Assembly (NCBI RefSeq): GCF_900455735.1
Contig: NZ_UAUI01000011.1
Coordinates: 806,001 to 870,000 of the forward strand
Direction of reading: 5' to 3'
Source: Rhodococcus wratislaviensis
GTDB lineage: Bacteria; Actinomycetota; Actinomycetes; Mycobacteriales; Mycobacteriaceae
DNA length: 64,000 bases
The notes under the pieces are model-generated. The model searched no databases, was not told where the DNA came from, and saw only the letters and a list, made by a program, of their open reading frames with translations. This document shows positions 56,315-64,000 of this stretch, in pieces; position 1 is the first letter of the stretch, and each line of letters begins with the position of its first letter. The position numbers were made by a program, and so were the translations under genes.

Positions 56315-56638
56315 AATTTCTCGACCGGTTCTACCTCGACGGGTTCATCCTCGGCATCGTCGCCGTGGCGATCCTGGGGAGCATCTTCCCGGTGTCGGGG
56401 ACCGGTCAGACGGTGCTCGCCTGGTTCCGTCGACGGTCCAGTCGTCGATAGCGTTCACGTCCATCGCCACGGGCAACGTGGCCGGGGCGATCGTGAGCGC
56501 GTCGTTCTCCAATCTCATCGATGTCTTCGTGACACCGGCGCTGGTGATCTCCATCAGATCCAGCTGATCGTCTGCGCCGCACTCGCGCAGAAGTATTCGA
56601 GGCGCAGCCGCGAGGAGTCGGCCAGTACTGTGGCATGA
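56311..56638 (+). pseudogene. Remnant of a bile acid:sodium symporter family gene
   Basis: Three pieces in three frames recall the PF13593-type symporter in order. Frame 1 (56311-56450) starts 'MKFLDRFYLDGFILGIVAVA'. Frame 3 (about 56425-56567) gives 'LVPSTVQSSIAFTSIATGNV' and 'SASFSNLIDVFVTPALV', the family's core helix. Frame 2 (about 56561-56638) gives 'QLIVCAALAQKYSRRSREES', like the late 'GFSRED' helix. Each join lacks 70-100 residues found in intact genes. It was once coupled to the MFS gene by a GTGA overlap. The identification is from remembered family sequences. Confidence 0.7.
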
Positions 56639-56647
56639 GGACGTGAA

Positions 56648-57430
56648 ATGCCGATGCCCGAGCCACTTCGTCACTGCGAGTTCCGCTTCTACGAGGAGCT
56701 GAACGACTTTCTGCCGCCGGTACGGCGGAAGCACACCTTCGAGCACGAGTTCGACGGCACACCGTCGGTGAAGGACCGGATCGAGGCGCTGGGCGTACCG
56801 CACACCGAGGTGGACCTGATCCTCGTCGACGAGGTGTCGGTCGATTTCGGGCACCTGCTGCGCGGCGGCGAACGCGTCGCGGTGTACCCGATGTTCGAGC
56901 GACTCGATCTGACCGGGGTAACGAAACTGCGTCCCCAACCGTTGCGGGACCCGACGTTCGTGCTCGACGTGCATCTCGGCCGTCTCGCCCGCTACCTTCG
57001 CCTGCTCGGCTTCGACACCCGCTACCGCAACGACTTCGCCGACCCGGAACTGGTGGACATCTCCCTGTCCGAGCATCGCATCGTCCTGACCCGGGACACG
57101 GGCCTACTCAAGCGGTCGGCGCTCACCCACGGCGCGTTCCTGCACGAAACGGACCCCCGTCGGCAATTGCGGGAAGTGCTGGACCGCTTCGACCTTCGGT
57201 CGCGGATCTCGCCGTTCACGCGGTGCGCGCGATGCAACGGGCTTCTCGCGCCGGTTCCCCGTGCCGAGGGGCTCGCCGAGGCACCACCGGGCGTCGCGGG
57301 CAACGAACACCAGTTCAGTCGGTGCCGGGACTGTGCGCAGCTGTACTGGCCGGGCAGCCATCTTCCGAAACTGCGCCGACGCCTGTCGGAGGTCGGGGTG
57401 ACGCTCGAGGTGGATTCTCAGGATGCGTGA
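56648..57430 (+). CDS. Mut7-C RNase-domain protein
   Basis: About 260 residues. An N-terminal ubiquitin-like segment of about 90 residues ('DLILVDEVSVDFGHLL', 'GGERVAVYPMFE') precedes the Mut7-C PIN-like domain: 'FVLDVHLGRLARYLRLLGFDT' (split), 'LTRDTGLLKR', and a zinc ribbon 'CARCNGLL...CRDCAQLYWPGSH'. It is predicted to be an RNA-cleaving enzyme. The 3' end overlaps the small Cys-rich gene on the other strand by 13 nt. Confidence 0.85.
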   Translation: MPMPEPLRHCEFRFYEELNDFLPPVRRKHTFEHEFDGTPSVKDRIEALGVPHTEVDLILVDEVSVDFGHLLRGGERVAVYPMFERLDLTGVTKLRPQPLRDPTFVLDVHLGRLARYLRLLGFDTRYRNDFADPELVDISLSEHRIVLTRDTGLLKRSALTHGAFLHETDPRRQLREVLDRFDLRSRISPFTRCARCNGLLAPVPRAEGLAEAPPGVAGNEHQFSRCRDCAQLYWPGSHLPKLRRRLSEVGVTLEVDSQDA

Positions 57431-57594
57431 CGCAGCTGCTCGGCGAACTCCGCCGAGCACACGCAGTCGCCGAATTCGTCGCAGTCGATGATCAGTGCGT
57501 GCCGGACCTCGGACAACTCGACGCACGACTCGTCCGTGCACTCTGCTCCGTAGAGCGCGTGCACGATCAATGTTCCGTGACAGGTGTCGATCAC
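57418..57594 (-). CDS. Small cysteine-rich protein, hypothetical
   Basis: A 58-residue acidic protein with six cysteines, including 'TCHG', 'ECTDESCVEL' and 'IDCDEFGDCVC'. GTG 57594 is preceded by AGGAGG 7 nt away, a very good start. The cysteines could bind a metal or form disulfides. It lies between the Mut7-C gene (converging, 13-nt overlap) and the AlgH-like gene on the same strand. No family recognised; short length keeps confidence moderate. Confidence 0.6.
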   Translation of the reverse strand: MIDTCHGTLIVHALYGAECTDESCVELSEVRHALIIDCDEFGDCVCSAEFAEQLRHAS

Positions 57595-57678
57595 GTGTGC
57601 TGTCCTCCTCACTTCTCGTTCCCCACCTCTGTTGATACCACCCGTCCCCGACAGTGCAGGGACGTGCGCGGGGTGTGT

Positions 57679-58284
57679 CTAGTTGCGCTCGACGTCGATC
57701 GGGTGAGTGGCGAGCAGGGCGAGGGGGAGTGGCTGCCGACGCAGCACCTGGGCCCACACGTCGACCCGGGCGGGAGCGACCACGTCCGACGCGAGCGCCG
57801 AGATGACGATCCAGTCGTCGCGCTGGAGTTCCGAGTCGAGCTGGCCGTACGTCCAGCCCGAGTAGCCGGCGAAGATGCGGACACCCTCCACCAGCGGGGC
57901 GATGACCTCGGGGTCGGAGTCGAGATCCACCATCACCACGCGGCCGTGGACCCGGCGCAGACCCTCGACCCCGTCGGCCTGCGCGCCGGTGCGCAGCGTC
58001 GCCAGGCACAGTGCGGCGTCACGTTTGACGGGACCGCCGACGTACAGCGCGGACGGGCGCGCGGCGAGCGGTGCCCACTGTGGCAGCACGTCGTGCACCG
58101 CGGTTTCGCTGGGACGGTTGATGACCACGCCGAGGCTGCCGGCGTCGTTGTGCTCGATCACATAGATCACGGTGCGACGGAATGCGGGTTCGACGAGATC
58201 TGTGGACGAGACCAACAGGCTGCCGGGCCGGACCACCGGTTCCGTCGACGCCGTTCGATCTTCGGGTTCTTCTGCGTGCGCCAC
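57679..58284 (-). CDS. YqgE/AlgH family protein
   Basis: About 201 residues. 'GSLLVSSTDLVEPAFRRTVIYVIEHNDAGSLGVVINRPSE' (split here) near the N-terminus, 'YVGGPVKRD' and 'RIFAGYSGWTYGQLDSEL' are family-specific. The fold is known but the biochemical role in most bacteria is not. The start gives the usual short acidic tail. The gene is followed on the same strand by the Cys-rich gene. Confidence 0.88.
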   Translation of the reverse strand: MAHAEEPEDRTASTEPVVRPGSLLVSSTDLVEPAFRRTVIYVIEHNDAGSLGVVINRPSETAVHDVLPQWAPLAARPSALYVGGPVKRDAALCLATLRTGAQADGVEGLRRVHGRVVMVDLDSDPEVIAPLVEGVRIFAGYSGWTYGQLDSELQRDDWIVISALASDVVAPARVDVWAQVLRRQPLPLALLATHPIDVERN

Positions 58285-58351
58285 CTGAACATCATCCCAC
58301 CGCGGCGGACGCGATGTGACGGAGGACGCGACCTGCGTCCGGTTCGCCGCT

Positions 58352-59047
58352 TTACGCCGCCGGCAGCCCCGCCGTCTCGGCCAGGACCGCGAGGTGGTGC
58401 TCGAACAGTGCGCCCGGTGTGGTGAACGTGTCGGCGCCGTACTGCCCGAACACCTCGAAGTTCACCGCCCCGAACAGCGCCGACCAGACCAGGACGCCGC
58501 GGGCGAGCAGATGGTCGGGTGTGGTGAGTCCGAGTTCGGCGCGGATGCGGTCGAGGTCTGCGGCGAGTGCGTCGTCGATGGGCGCCGCCGAGTCCGCCTC
58601 GAGCTTGCCCTTCTGGAACGCGTTGTCGAAGATCCCGACGAGGGCGTAGATGACCCGCGTCCCCGGAGTCGTGGTCTGCTCCCCGGGCGCGTGGTAGCCG
58701 GGAACCGGGCTGCCGAACAGCAATCCGTAGCGGGCGGGCTCGCGGAGTGCCCACTCGCGCACCGCGCGGCCGAGCGCCAGGAACTGTTCCCGCGGTTCGG
58801 CTGCGGACGCCACGGCCGCTTCCGCGGCGTCGCCGAGTTCGTTGTATCCGTCGACGACGAGCAAGGTCAGCAGCTCGTCGCGGCTCTTGACGTACCGGTA
58901 GACGGCGGACGACACCACGCCGAGGTCCCGCGCGACGGCCCTCAGCGACAGGGCGGCGGCACCGACCGCGGCCAGGTGTTCGCGTCCGATCCTCGTGATG
59001 TCCTGCAACGTCTGCTCGCGGGCGCGCTCTCGTGGTGTTCCTGGCAT
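58352..59047 (-). CDS. TetR-family regulator
   Basis: About 231 residues. Helix-turn-helix 'LSLRAVARDLGVVSSAVYRYVKSRDELL' (in part), and a TetR C-terminal domain of the WHG/TetR_C_13-like type ('EPARYGLLFGSPVPGYHAP'). ATG 59047 is preferred over an earlier ATG at 59086, which lies next to the operator-like palindromes. Divergent from the frameshifted epimerase; three GAGCAxTGCTC-type palindromes lie between, probable autoregulatory sites. Confidence 0.88.
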   Translation of the reverse strand: MPGTPRERAREQTLQDITRIGREHLAAVGAAALSLRAVARDLGVVSSAVYRYVKSRDELLTLLVVDGYNELGDAAEAAVASAAEPREQFLALGRAVREWALREPARYGLLFGSPVPGYHAPGEQTTTPGTRVIYALVGIFDNAFQKGKLEADSAAPIDDALAADLDRIRAELGLTTPDHLLARGVLVWSALFGAVNFEVFGQYGADTFTTPGALFEHHLAVLAETAGLPAA

Positions 59048-59089
59048 GGGACCCAGCGTGACGATTCCAGAGAGCGGTGTCAACAAACG

Positions 59090-59102
59090 AGAGCACTGCT
59101 CT
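59090..59102. promoter_or_regulatory. TetR operator-like site, copy 1
   Basis: AGAGCACTGCTCT, palindrome apart from the centre, 43 nt before the TetR ATG. Confidence 0.55.
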
Positions 59103-59121
59103 TGACAATGACGACAGGGGA

Positions 59122-59131
59122 GAGCATGCTC
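59122..59131. promoter_or_regulatory. TetR operator-like site, copy 2
   Basis: GAGCATGCTC, a perfect 10-bp palindrome with the same half-site as copies 1 and 3. Confidence 0.5.
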
Positions 59132-59141
59132 GAATCAGACA

Positions 59142-59156
59142 GAGAGCAGTGCTCTC
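59142..59156. promoter_or_regulatory. TetR operator-like site, copy 3
   Basis: GAGAGCAGTGCTCTC, a 15-bp palindrome around a single central G, 37 nt before the epimerase start. Confidence 0.6.
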
Positions 59157-59192
59157 GAATTACCGAAATCGACTCACACAGCAGGAGCGGAC

Positions 59193-60132
59193 ATGTCGAA
59201 CATCGAGATCGTCACCGGAGCAGGACCCGTCGGCTGGACAGTCGCTGAGCAGCTCGCCGAACAGGGACGACAGGTGCGGGTCCTCACGCGATCGGGCAGC
59301 GGCCCGGACCATCCCCTGATCGAGCGGCGGAAGGTCGACGTCTCCGACGCCGACGCACTGCGTGAGGCATTCGACGGAGCGGTCGCCGTCTATCACTGCA
59401 TCCACGCCGCCTACAGCGCCGACGCGTGGGAGCGCGAACTCCCCGCCGCCGAGCGCGTCGTCCTCGAGGCCGCCGGACACGTCGGCGCCGTCGTCGTGTT
59501 CCCAGAGCCTCTACTCCTACGACACGTCGCAGCAGCCGATGACCGAGCACACGCCGCGGTCGGCCGACTCGGGCAAGCGCGGCATCCGGACCCGCTTGCT
59601 GAAGGCCCGCGCCGAGTCCCCCACCCCCACCGTGAGCGTCGTCGCGTCCGACTTCTTCGGACCGCAGGTGCGCAACGCGCACGCCGGCGAACGCATGGTG
59701 CCCGTCGTCCTCGCGGGCAAGACGATGCGCGTCCTCGGTTCCGCCGACCTACCCCACTCGTTCACGTACGTTCCCGACTTCGCGGCCGCGATGATCGCCG
59801 CCGCCCACGACCCCACGCTGTGGAACTCGGTGCTGCACGCACCGACAGCGCCGGCCGTCACCCAGCGGCAGATGGTCGAGGCCTACGCGAAGGCCGCCGG
59901 GGTCCCCGCCCCGAAGGTGGGCACACTGCCCGGCTGGGTGATCCGCGGCGGCGGGCTCGTGCACCAGGGGAGCCGCGAACTGGCGGAGATGCTGTACCAG
60001 TTCGAGGAGCCGTTCGTGATGGACTCGTCCGAGAGCGAGGCCCGGCTCGGACTGGCCCCGACGCCGCTGGACCGCGCCGCCGAGGAGACCGTCCGGTGGT
60101 GGCAGGACAGGTCGGTCGCGGCCGCCGGATAG
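59193..60132 (+). pseudogene. NAD-dependent epimerase/dehydratase-family gene with frameshift
   Basis: Residues 1-104 from ATG 59193 form a Rossmann N-terminus ('VTGAGPVGWTVAEQLAEQG', 'VYHCIHAAY'). At about 59503-59506 the frame shifts by one: the first frame reads 'VVVFPEPLLL', while the next frame continues 'SLYSYDTSQQPMTEHTPRSA' and runs to 60132 with 'FVPDF'-type sequence ('SFTYVPDFAAAMI'). Joined, the two give a normal protein of about 312 residues. It is either a recent inactivation or a base-calling error. The promoter region carries the TetR palindromes. Confidence 0.75.
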
Positions 60133-60142
60133 GGTCCTGTGA

Positions 60143-61441
60143 ATGGCGAAACAGCTCGGCGACCGGCGCGAGGCGTGGCGCAGAACGGCGTACACCCTCC
60201 GGCGGTCGCCCGGGCTGGCCCGCCTCGCGACGGTGCGATTCGCCAGTCAGCTGGGCGACGGCATGTTCCAGACGGCACTCGGCGGCGCGATTCTGTTCAA
60301 CCCGGAGCGCGCAACGGATCCCGTCACGATCGCCGCCGGTTTCGCGGTACTGCTGCTCCCGTACTCGGTGATCGGACCGTACGCGGGCGCGCTCCTCGAC
60401 CGCTGGGACCGCCGCGCCGTGCTGCTGTGGGCGAATGTTCTGCGCGGACTGCTGATACTGGTGACGGCCGTCTTGCTGGAGACCGGGACCGGTGAGTCCG
60501 CGCTCCTCCTCCTCGCCCTCGCCGCCATCGGCGTGAGCCGGTTCGTTCTCGCGGGAGTCTCGGCGGCGCTGCCGCGAGTGGTGCACCGGTCCTGGCTCGT
60601 GGCCACCAATTCGGTGCTCGCCACCGCCGGCTCCGTCGTCGCCGCACTCGGAGCCGCGACGGCGGTCGCGATCATCTCCCTCGTCGGCGCCGGCGACCGC
60701 GGCTCGGGAATCGCCGTCGCGACCGCCGCCTGCGGTTCCGCGGTGGCCGCGTTCGCGGCATCGCGCTTTCACCATCGACTGCTGGGTCCGCACGCCGACG
60801 AGAAACCTGCATACGGGGCGGTCCGCGCCGTCGCCGCCGGACTGCGTAACGGGGCGGTCGCCGTGTGGCAGTCCCCGGGCGTCACGACCGCGATGATCGG
60901 AATAGGTACGCACCGGATCGTTTTCGGGGTCAACACGTTGATCATGGTTCTGGTGCTCCGCGACACCGCCACCGTCAGCGCCCTGCCGGGCGGCCTGGCC
61001 GGGTTCGGCGTCGCCGTCGGCGCCACCGCCGGGGGCATGCTGCTTGCGGCGATCTCGACACCGTTCCTTATTCCGCGCGTCGGACGGTCCCGCACCATCG
61101 TCGGCGGTCTGATCCTCGCCCTCGTCGTGCAGTGCACGCTCGTCGCGACGCTCACGCAGGCGTCGCTGCTGTGCGGCGCGCTCCTCCTCGGATTCGCCGG
61201 GCAGTCCATCAAACTCACCGGAGACGCGGCGATGCAGATCGAGATCGAGGACGACCGCCGGGGGCAGGTGTTCGCGCTGCAGGACACGGTGTTCAACGTG
61301 GCCTTCATCGCGTCGATCGCCGCGGCCTCCCTCGTGATCGCCCCCGACGGCCGGTCACTCGGATTGGTGCTTGCGGGCGGCGCGGTCTACGGACTCGGAC
61401 TGCTCGGCGTCCTGTTCAACTCCCGACGCGAATCCGTCTGA
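60143..61441 (+). CDS. MFS transporter
   Basis: About 432 residues with twelve predicted segments. 'GPYAGALLDRWDRRAVLLWANVLRG' (in part) is a motif-A-like loop and 'RFASQLGDGMFQTALGGAILF' is the first helix of a group of actinobacterial carriers of unknown substrate. It starts 10 nt after the epimerase stop and is probably in one operon with it, under the TetR at 58352. Confidence 0.85.
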   Translation: MAKQLGDRREAWRRTAYTLRRSPGLARLATVRFASQLGDGMFQTALGGAILFNPERATDPVTIAAGFAVLLLPYSVIGPYAGALLDRWDRRAVLLWANVLRGLLILVTAVLLETGTGESALLLLALAAIGVSRFVLAGVSAALPRVVHRSWLVATNSVLATAGSVVAALGAATAVAIISLVGAGDRGSGIAVATAACGSAVAAFAASRFHHRLLGPHADEKPAYGAVRAVAAGLRNGAVAVWQSPGVTTAMIGIGTHRIVFGVNTLIMVLVLRDTATVSALPGGLAGFGVAVGATAGGMLLAAISTPFLIPRVGRSRTIVGGLILALVVQCTLVATLTQASLLCGALLLGFAGQSIKLTGDAAMQIEIEDDRRGQVFALQDTVFNVAFIASIAAASLVIAPDGRSLGLVLAGGAVYGLGLLGVLFNSRRESV

Positions 61442-61465
61442 GAGCGGACCTGTCTGAGAACCGGG

Positions 61466-61876
61466 CTACTTCGACCCCGGCATGGGCACGTTCTGCAGTC
61501 GGACCTGACCGCGAGCCACCTCCTTGCCGGTGTCGGTCGCGGTGATCACCACCGACCACAACTGCTGGACCCGGCCCTGCTGGATGGGCACCGCGACCAC
61601 GTCGACCCGCCCCTCGGTGCGGGCCCGCAGGAAGTCGGTGCCGTTGTGCACGCCCACCGCGAACTCACCACGGTCGGCGACGGCGGTACTCGCGCCGATG
61701 CTCGCGGCCGATTCGACCGCCGTCGTGTAGACGCCGCCGTGCACCACGCCCCACGGTGTGTGATGGTCGGCGGACAGATCGATGTGGCCGACGACCTTCG
61801 TTCCCGACACCTCGTCGAGTTCCAGGCCGGCAGCGGCCACGAAGGCGCTCGCCGCCTCCCGCGTCAGATCGGTCAT
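61466..61876 (-). CDS. PaaI-family thioesterase
   Basis: About 136 residues, single hotdog domain. 'HHTPWGVVHGGVYTTAVESAASIGAS' (split) has the HGG motif and the acidic residue used in hotdog thioesterases, which hydrolyse acyl-CoAs such as phenylacetyl-type esters. Start overlaps the stop of the gene upstream (61873-61876), so the two are coupled. Converges on the MFS gene. Confidence 0.87.
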   Translation of the reverse strand: MTDLTREAASAFVAAAGLELDEVSGTKVVGHIDLSADHHTPWGVVHGGVYTTAVESAASIGASTAVADRGEFAVGVHNGTDFLRARTEGRVDVVAVPIQQGRVQQLWSVVITATDTGKEVARGQVRLQNVPMPGSK

Positions 61877-62286
61877 GGTGGGTTCTCCTCGAACACTCGG
61901 TCAGTTTGAAATCCCAACCCACCTTGCCCGGCTTCGGCCCTGACGTCAATGGCTTCAGCAGTGCCGATCACCGGATCAGGGCGCCACGTATGCACCGCCG
62001 CGATCACCGGTGGCTCGGCCATCGTCATCTCGACATTCCACGTCCCGTTGCCGGACGGGTCGGTGAAGTAGCGGGCCTCGCCGTCGGCGTCGTAGTCGAG
62101 CACCGACCGATCGGCCACGCCGTCTCCGTCCGAATCCCACATCGCGTCGTCGAGGAGGCCGTCGCCGTCGAAATCCAAGCGCACGGCATCGACACCTCCG
62201 GACGGCCCCAGGTCGAGATCGGCGGGTGACGTCCACGCCGTCGGGGCCTCGGCGCCGGTTCCGAACGAATACTCGAGAGAATCCAT
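61873..62286 (-). CDS. Asp-rich repeat protein (DUF6802-like)
   Basis: About 137 residues. Residues 35-75 contain three D-x-D-G-type loops: 'DFDGDGLLDDAMWDSDGDGV' and 'DYDADGEARYF', resembling calcium-binding or thrombospondin-3-type repeats. A Trp/Pro-rich part follows. No signal peptide is visible. The family name is tentative; mycobacterial members are often called pullulanase-like without proof. Coupled to the downstream PaaI thioesterase by a 4-nt overlap. Divergent from the secreted DUF4185 gene, 195 nt away. Confidence 0.68.
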   Translation of the reverse strand: MDSLEYSFGTGAEAPTAWTSPADLDLGPSGGVDAVRLDFDGDGLLDDAMWDSDGDGVADRSVLDYDADGEARYFTDPSGNGTWNVEMTMAEPPVIAAVHTWRPDPVIGTAEAIDVRAEAGQGGLGFQTDRVFEENPP

Positions 62287-62481
62287 ATGAAGGTAAGACG
62301 CAGCGGAATCGGATCCGGTTCCATCTGCGCCCGATCAAATTCTCCACTGCGACAGTGAGACCGCACTGTGACCGGACGTGCCGGGCTCGTGCGCGGAGGA
62401 TGCCGTCGCCCGGTGTTATCTTCAACCCGAACGTGCAGGTCGGTCCACCAATCACTCCGACCACCGATCTGGAGGGGTCCC

Positions 62482-64000
62482 GTGGTCGAGAAGTCATGGT
62501 CTGTGGCCGGAGTGCCGCTGTGCGTCGCCGCCGTCGTGGCCGCGACGATCGGCTTCACCGCCGCCCCCGCCGCGGCCGAGACCCTTCCGTGGCTGCCGGT
62601 GAACGCCTGCGGCGAGACCGGGTTCAACCCGGCCAAGGAACCTCCGAGTCCGGGCGGCGGCCCACTGCTTCCGCCCATTCCCCCGAGCGTGAGCATCCCG
62701 ATCCCGTACCCCGACTTCGTGCCGGTGCCGGTCCCCGGGCCGACCGCCGATCAGACGCGGGTCGCCCAGGACCTTCCCGCCGACCCGTGCGCGGACCCGT
62801 GCCCCGACCTCACCGATCCGGTCGACGAACCGGACGCGGAGCCCGGGTCCTCGGGTTCTGCAGGCTCTTCCGGATCCGCGGGGTCCTCGGGTTCGTCCGG
62901 CTCCAGTGCGCTGACCATCCCGAAGATCTCGATCGATCCGCGTCCCGAAACCATTCCCATCCCCGTTCCCGGCGGCCCCGGCCTCGAACCGCAGCCGGCG
63001 CCTCCAGTCGAGATCAACCCGGCCGAACGGGGTTCCCTCACCGCACCCGTGGCGAAGCCGGAGGTCGGCGACGTCCGGCTGGTGTCGCAGCTGACGGGCC
63101 GCGGTTCGGAGAACCGCACGGACAAGCGCTGGCAGGTCGACGGCACCGACCTCGGCATCACCTGGGAGACGAAGCCCGGTGAGGTCGCGGTCGCGTTCGG
63201 CGACACGTTCGGCAAGGACTGGGCTCCGCCCGGCGCGTTCGGCGAGGACTGGCGGAGCAACGTTCTCGGCCACAGCACCGACACCGACCTGTCCGACGGC
63301 ATGACCATCGACAGCATGGTCCAGGACAGCCGGTGCCATGCCGCCGAGATCATCGACAGCAGGCACATCAACAACTTCGAGACCACCACCATCCCCACGT
63401 CGGGGTTCGCGATCGGCGACCGTCAGTACCTCAGCTACATGTCGGTGAAGCGCTGGAGCATGGTCCCCGGCATGTGGTACACGAACTACGGCGGCATCGC
63501 CTACTCCGACGACAACGGGCAGACCTGGACCAAGGACCAGCACGCCAAGTGGGACAACATCTTCGGCGCCCGATTCCAGGTGTCCGCGATGGTGCCGCAG
63601 GGCGACTACGTGTACATGTTCGGCACCCCCAACGGGCGGATCGGCACCATCGGCCTGGCCCGGGTGCCGGTCGATCAGGTCTTGAACACCACGTCGTACC
63701 AGTACTGGTCGGACGGCACGTGGACCCCGGTGTCCCAGCACCTCGCGACCCCCGTCGTCGGCGGGGTGGCCAGCGAACTGTCCGTCCGCTACGACGCGAC
63801 CGCGGACACGTGGCTGATGAGCTACCTCGAGCCCGTCGGCGGCTCGATCATCCTGCGGCAGTCGTCGAGCCCGCAGGGTGCGTGGTCGGACGGCGCGACG
63901 CTCGTCGACACGGCCGACTACCCGATGGCGTACGGCGGCTTCATGCATCCGTGGTCGACGGACAGGGATCTGTATTTCACGATCTCGGAGTGGGACAGCT
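62482..64000 (+). CDS. Secreted DUF4185 protein (3' end outside the window)
   Basis: At least 506 residues, open to the window edge. GTG 62482 has GGAGG 6 nt upstream. Residues 5-32 are a signal peptide ('VPLCVAAVVAATIGFTAAPA', cleavage likely after AAA32). A Pro/Ser/Gly-rich linker (about 50-180, with 'SGSAGSSGSAGSSGSSGSS') leads to a DUF4185 beta-propeller-like domain ('WQVDGTDLGITWE', 'GFAIGDRQYLSYMSVKRW', 'AYSDDNGQTW'). Such proteins are exported and may act on cell-wall or extracellular glycans, without proven activity. Confidence 0.82.
   Translation, partial: MVEKSWSVAGVPLCVAAVVAATIGFTAAPAAAETLPWLPVNACGETGFNPAKEPPSPGGGPLLPPIPPSVSIPIPYPDFVPVPVPGPTADQTRVAQDLPADPCADPCPDLTDPVDEPDAEPGSSGSAGSSGSAGSSGSSGSSALTIPKISIDPRPETIPIPVPGGPGLEPQPAPPVEINPAERGSLTAPVAKPEVGDVRLVSQLTGRGSENRTDKRWQVDGTDLGITWETKPGEVAVAFGDTFGKDWAPPGAFGEDWRSNVLGHSTDTDLSDGMTIDSMVQDSRCHAAEIIDSRHINNFETTTIPTSGFAIGDRQYLSYMSVKRWSMVPGMWYTNYGGIAYSDDNGQTWTKDQHAKWDNIFGARFQVSAMVPQGDYVYMFGTPNGRIGTIGLARVPVDQVLNTTSYQYWSDGTWTPVSQHLATPVVGGVASELSVRYDATADTWLMSYLEPVGGSIILRQSSSPQGAWSDGATLVDTADYPMAYGGFMHPWSTDRDLYFTISEWDS

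Overview
This window looks like the chromosome of a high-GC actinobacterium, most probably Rhodococcus of the opacus/jostii type. The evidence is the GC-rich coding bias with GTG starts, the mycobacterial-type glnX-glnH-pknG operon, a mycothiol-dependent enzyme family, KstR-like TNNAACNNGTTNNA sites, many acyl-CoA catabolic genes, and several genes with TANNNT boxes 6-8 nt before the ATG (leaderless style). No rRNA, tRNA, CRISPR array, insertion sequence or phage gene was recognised. No gene-free stretch exceeds about 300 bases. The species name is inference.

Layout. 31-1401: MFS carrier. 1671-5284: sulfonate/taurine-type unit (TauD-like dioxygenase with a probable 1-nt frameshift at its start, ABC permease, ATPase, lipoprotein). 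5394-7362: two LysR regulators. 7555-14078: one operon of MFS importer, class III CoA-transferase, acyl-CoA dehydrogenase, HSD10-like dehydrogenase, enoyl-CoA hydratase and thiolase, a complete beta-oxidation route for an unidentified acid. 14606-19173: glnX-glnH-pknG amino-acid sensing. 19614: thiG without partners. 20424-26199: metallo-hydrolase, sulfatase, membrane proteins, PHP protein. 26227-27795: divergent lysG/lysE. 27854-30718: small redox and hypothetical genes.

30879-32907 is the most unusual block: a TIGR04222 membrane protein ending in a Gly/Cys tail, a DUF692 (MNIO) enzyme and a small third protein, translationally coupled. This fits a RiPP-like peptide modification system. 33973-38202 carries a HutC-type regulator, a GlpT-like carrier, a phosphonatase-like HAD enzyme and a FAD oxidoreductase, suggesting aminoalkylphosphonate breakdown. 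39564 is a ketosteroid isomerase behind a KstR-like site. 40100-46439 is a second acyl-CoA catabolic operon (SDR, ADP-forming acyl-CoA synthetase, acyl-CoA dehydrogenase, crotonase, carrier), divergent from a TetR gene with three copies of an operator-like palindrome.

47357-64000 holds a DMT exporter, DUF5994/DUF5990 genes, leuS, SdpI-like and DUF1648 membrane proteins, a GntR/MFS pair, a decayed bile-acid-symporter-type pseudogene, a Mut7-C protein, an AlgH-like protein, a TetR gene divergent from a frameshifted epimerase, another MFS, a PaaI thioesterase, a D-rich repeat protein and a secreted DUF4185 protein cut by the window end. A palindromic repeat family (four copies: 25135, 28839, 49852, 54246) sits at gene ends and often supplies the stop codons themselves.
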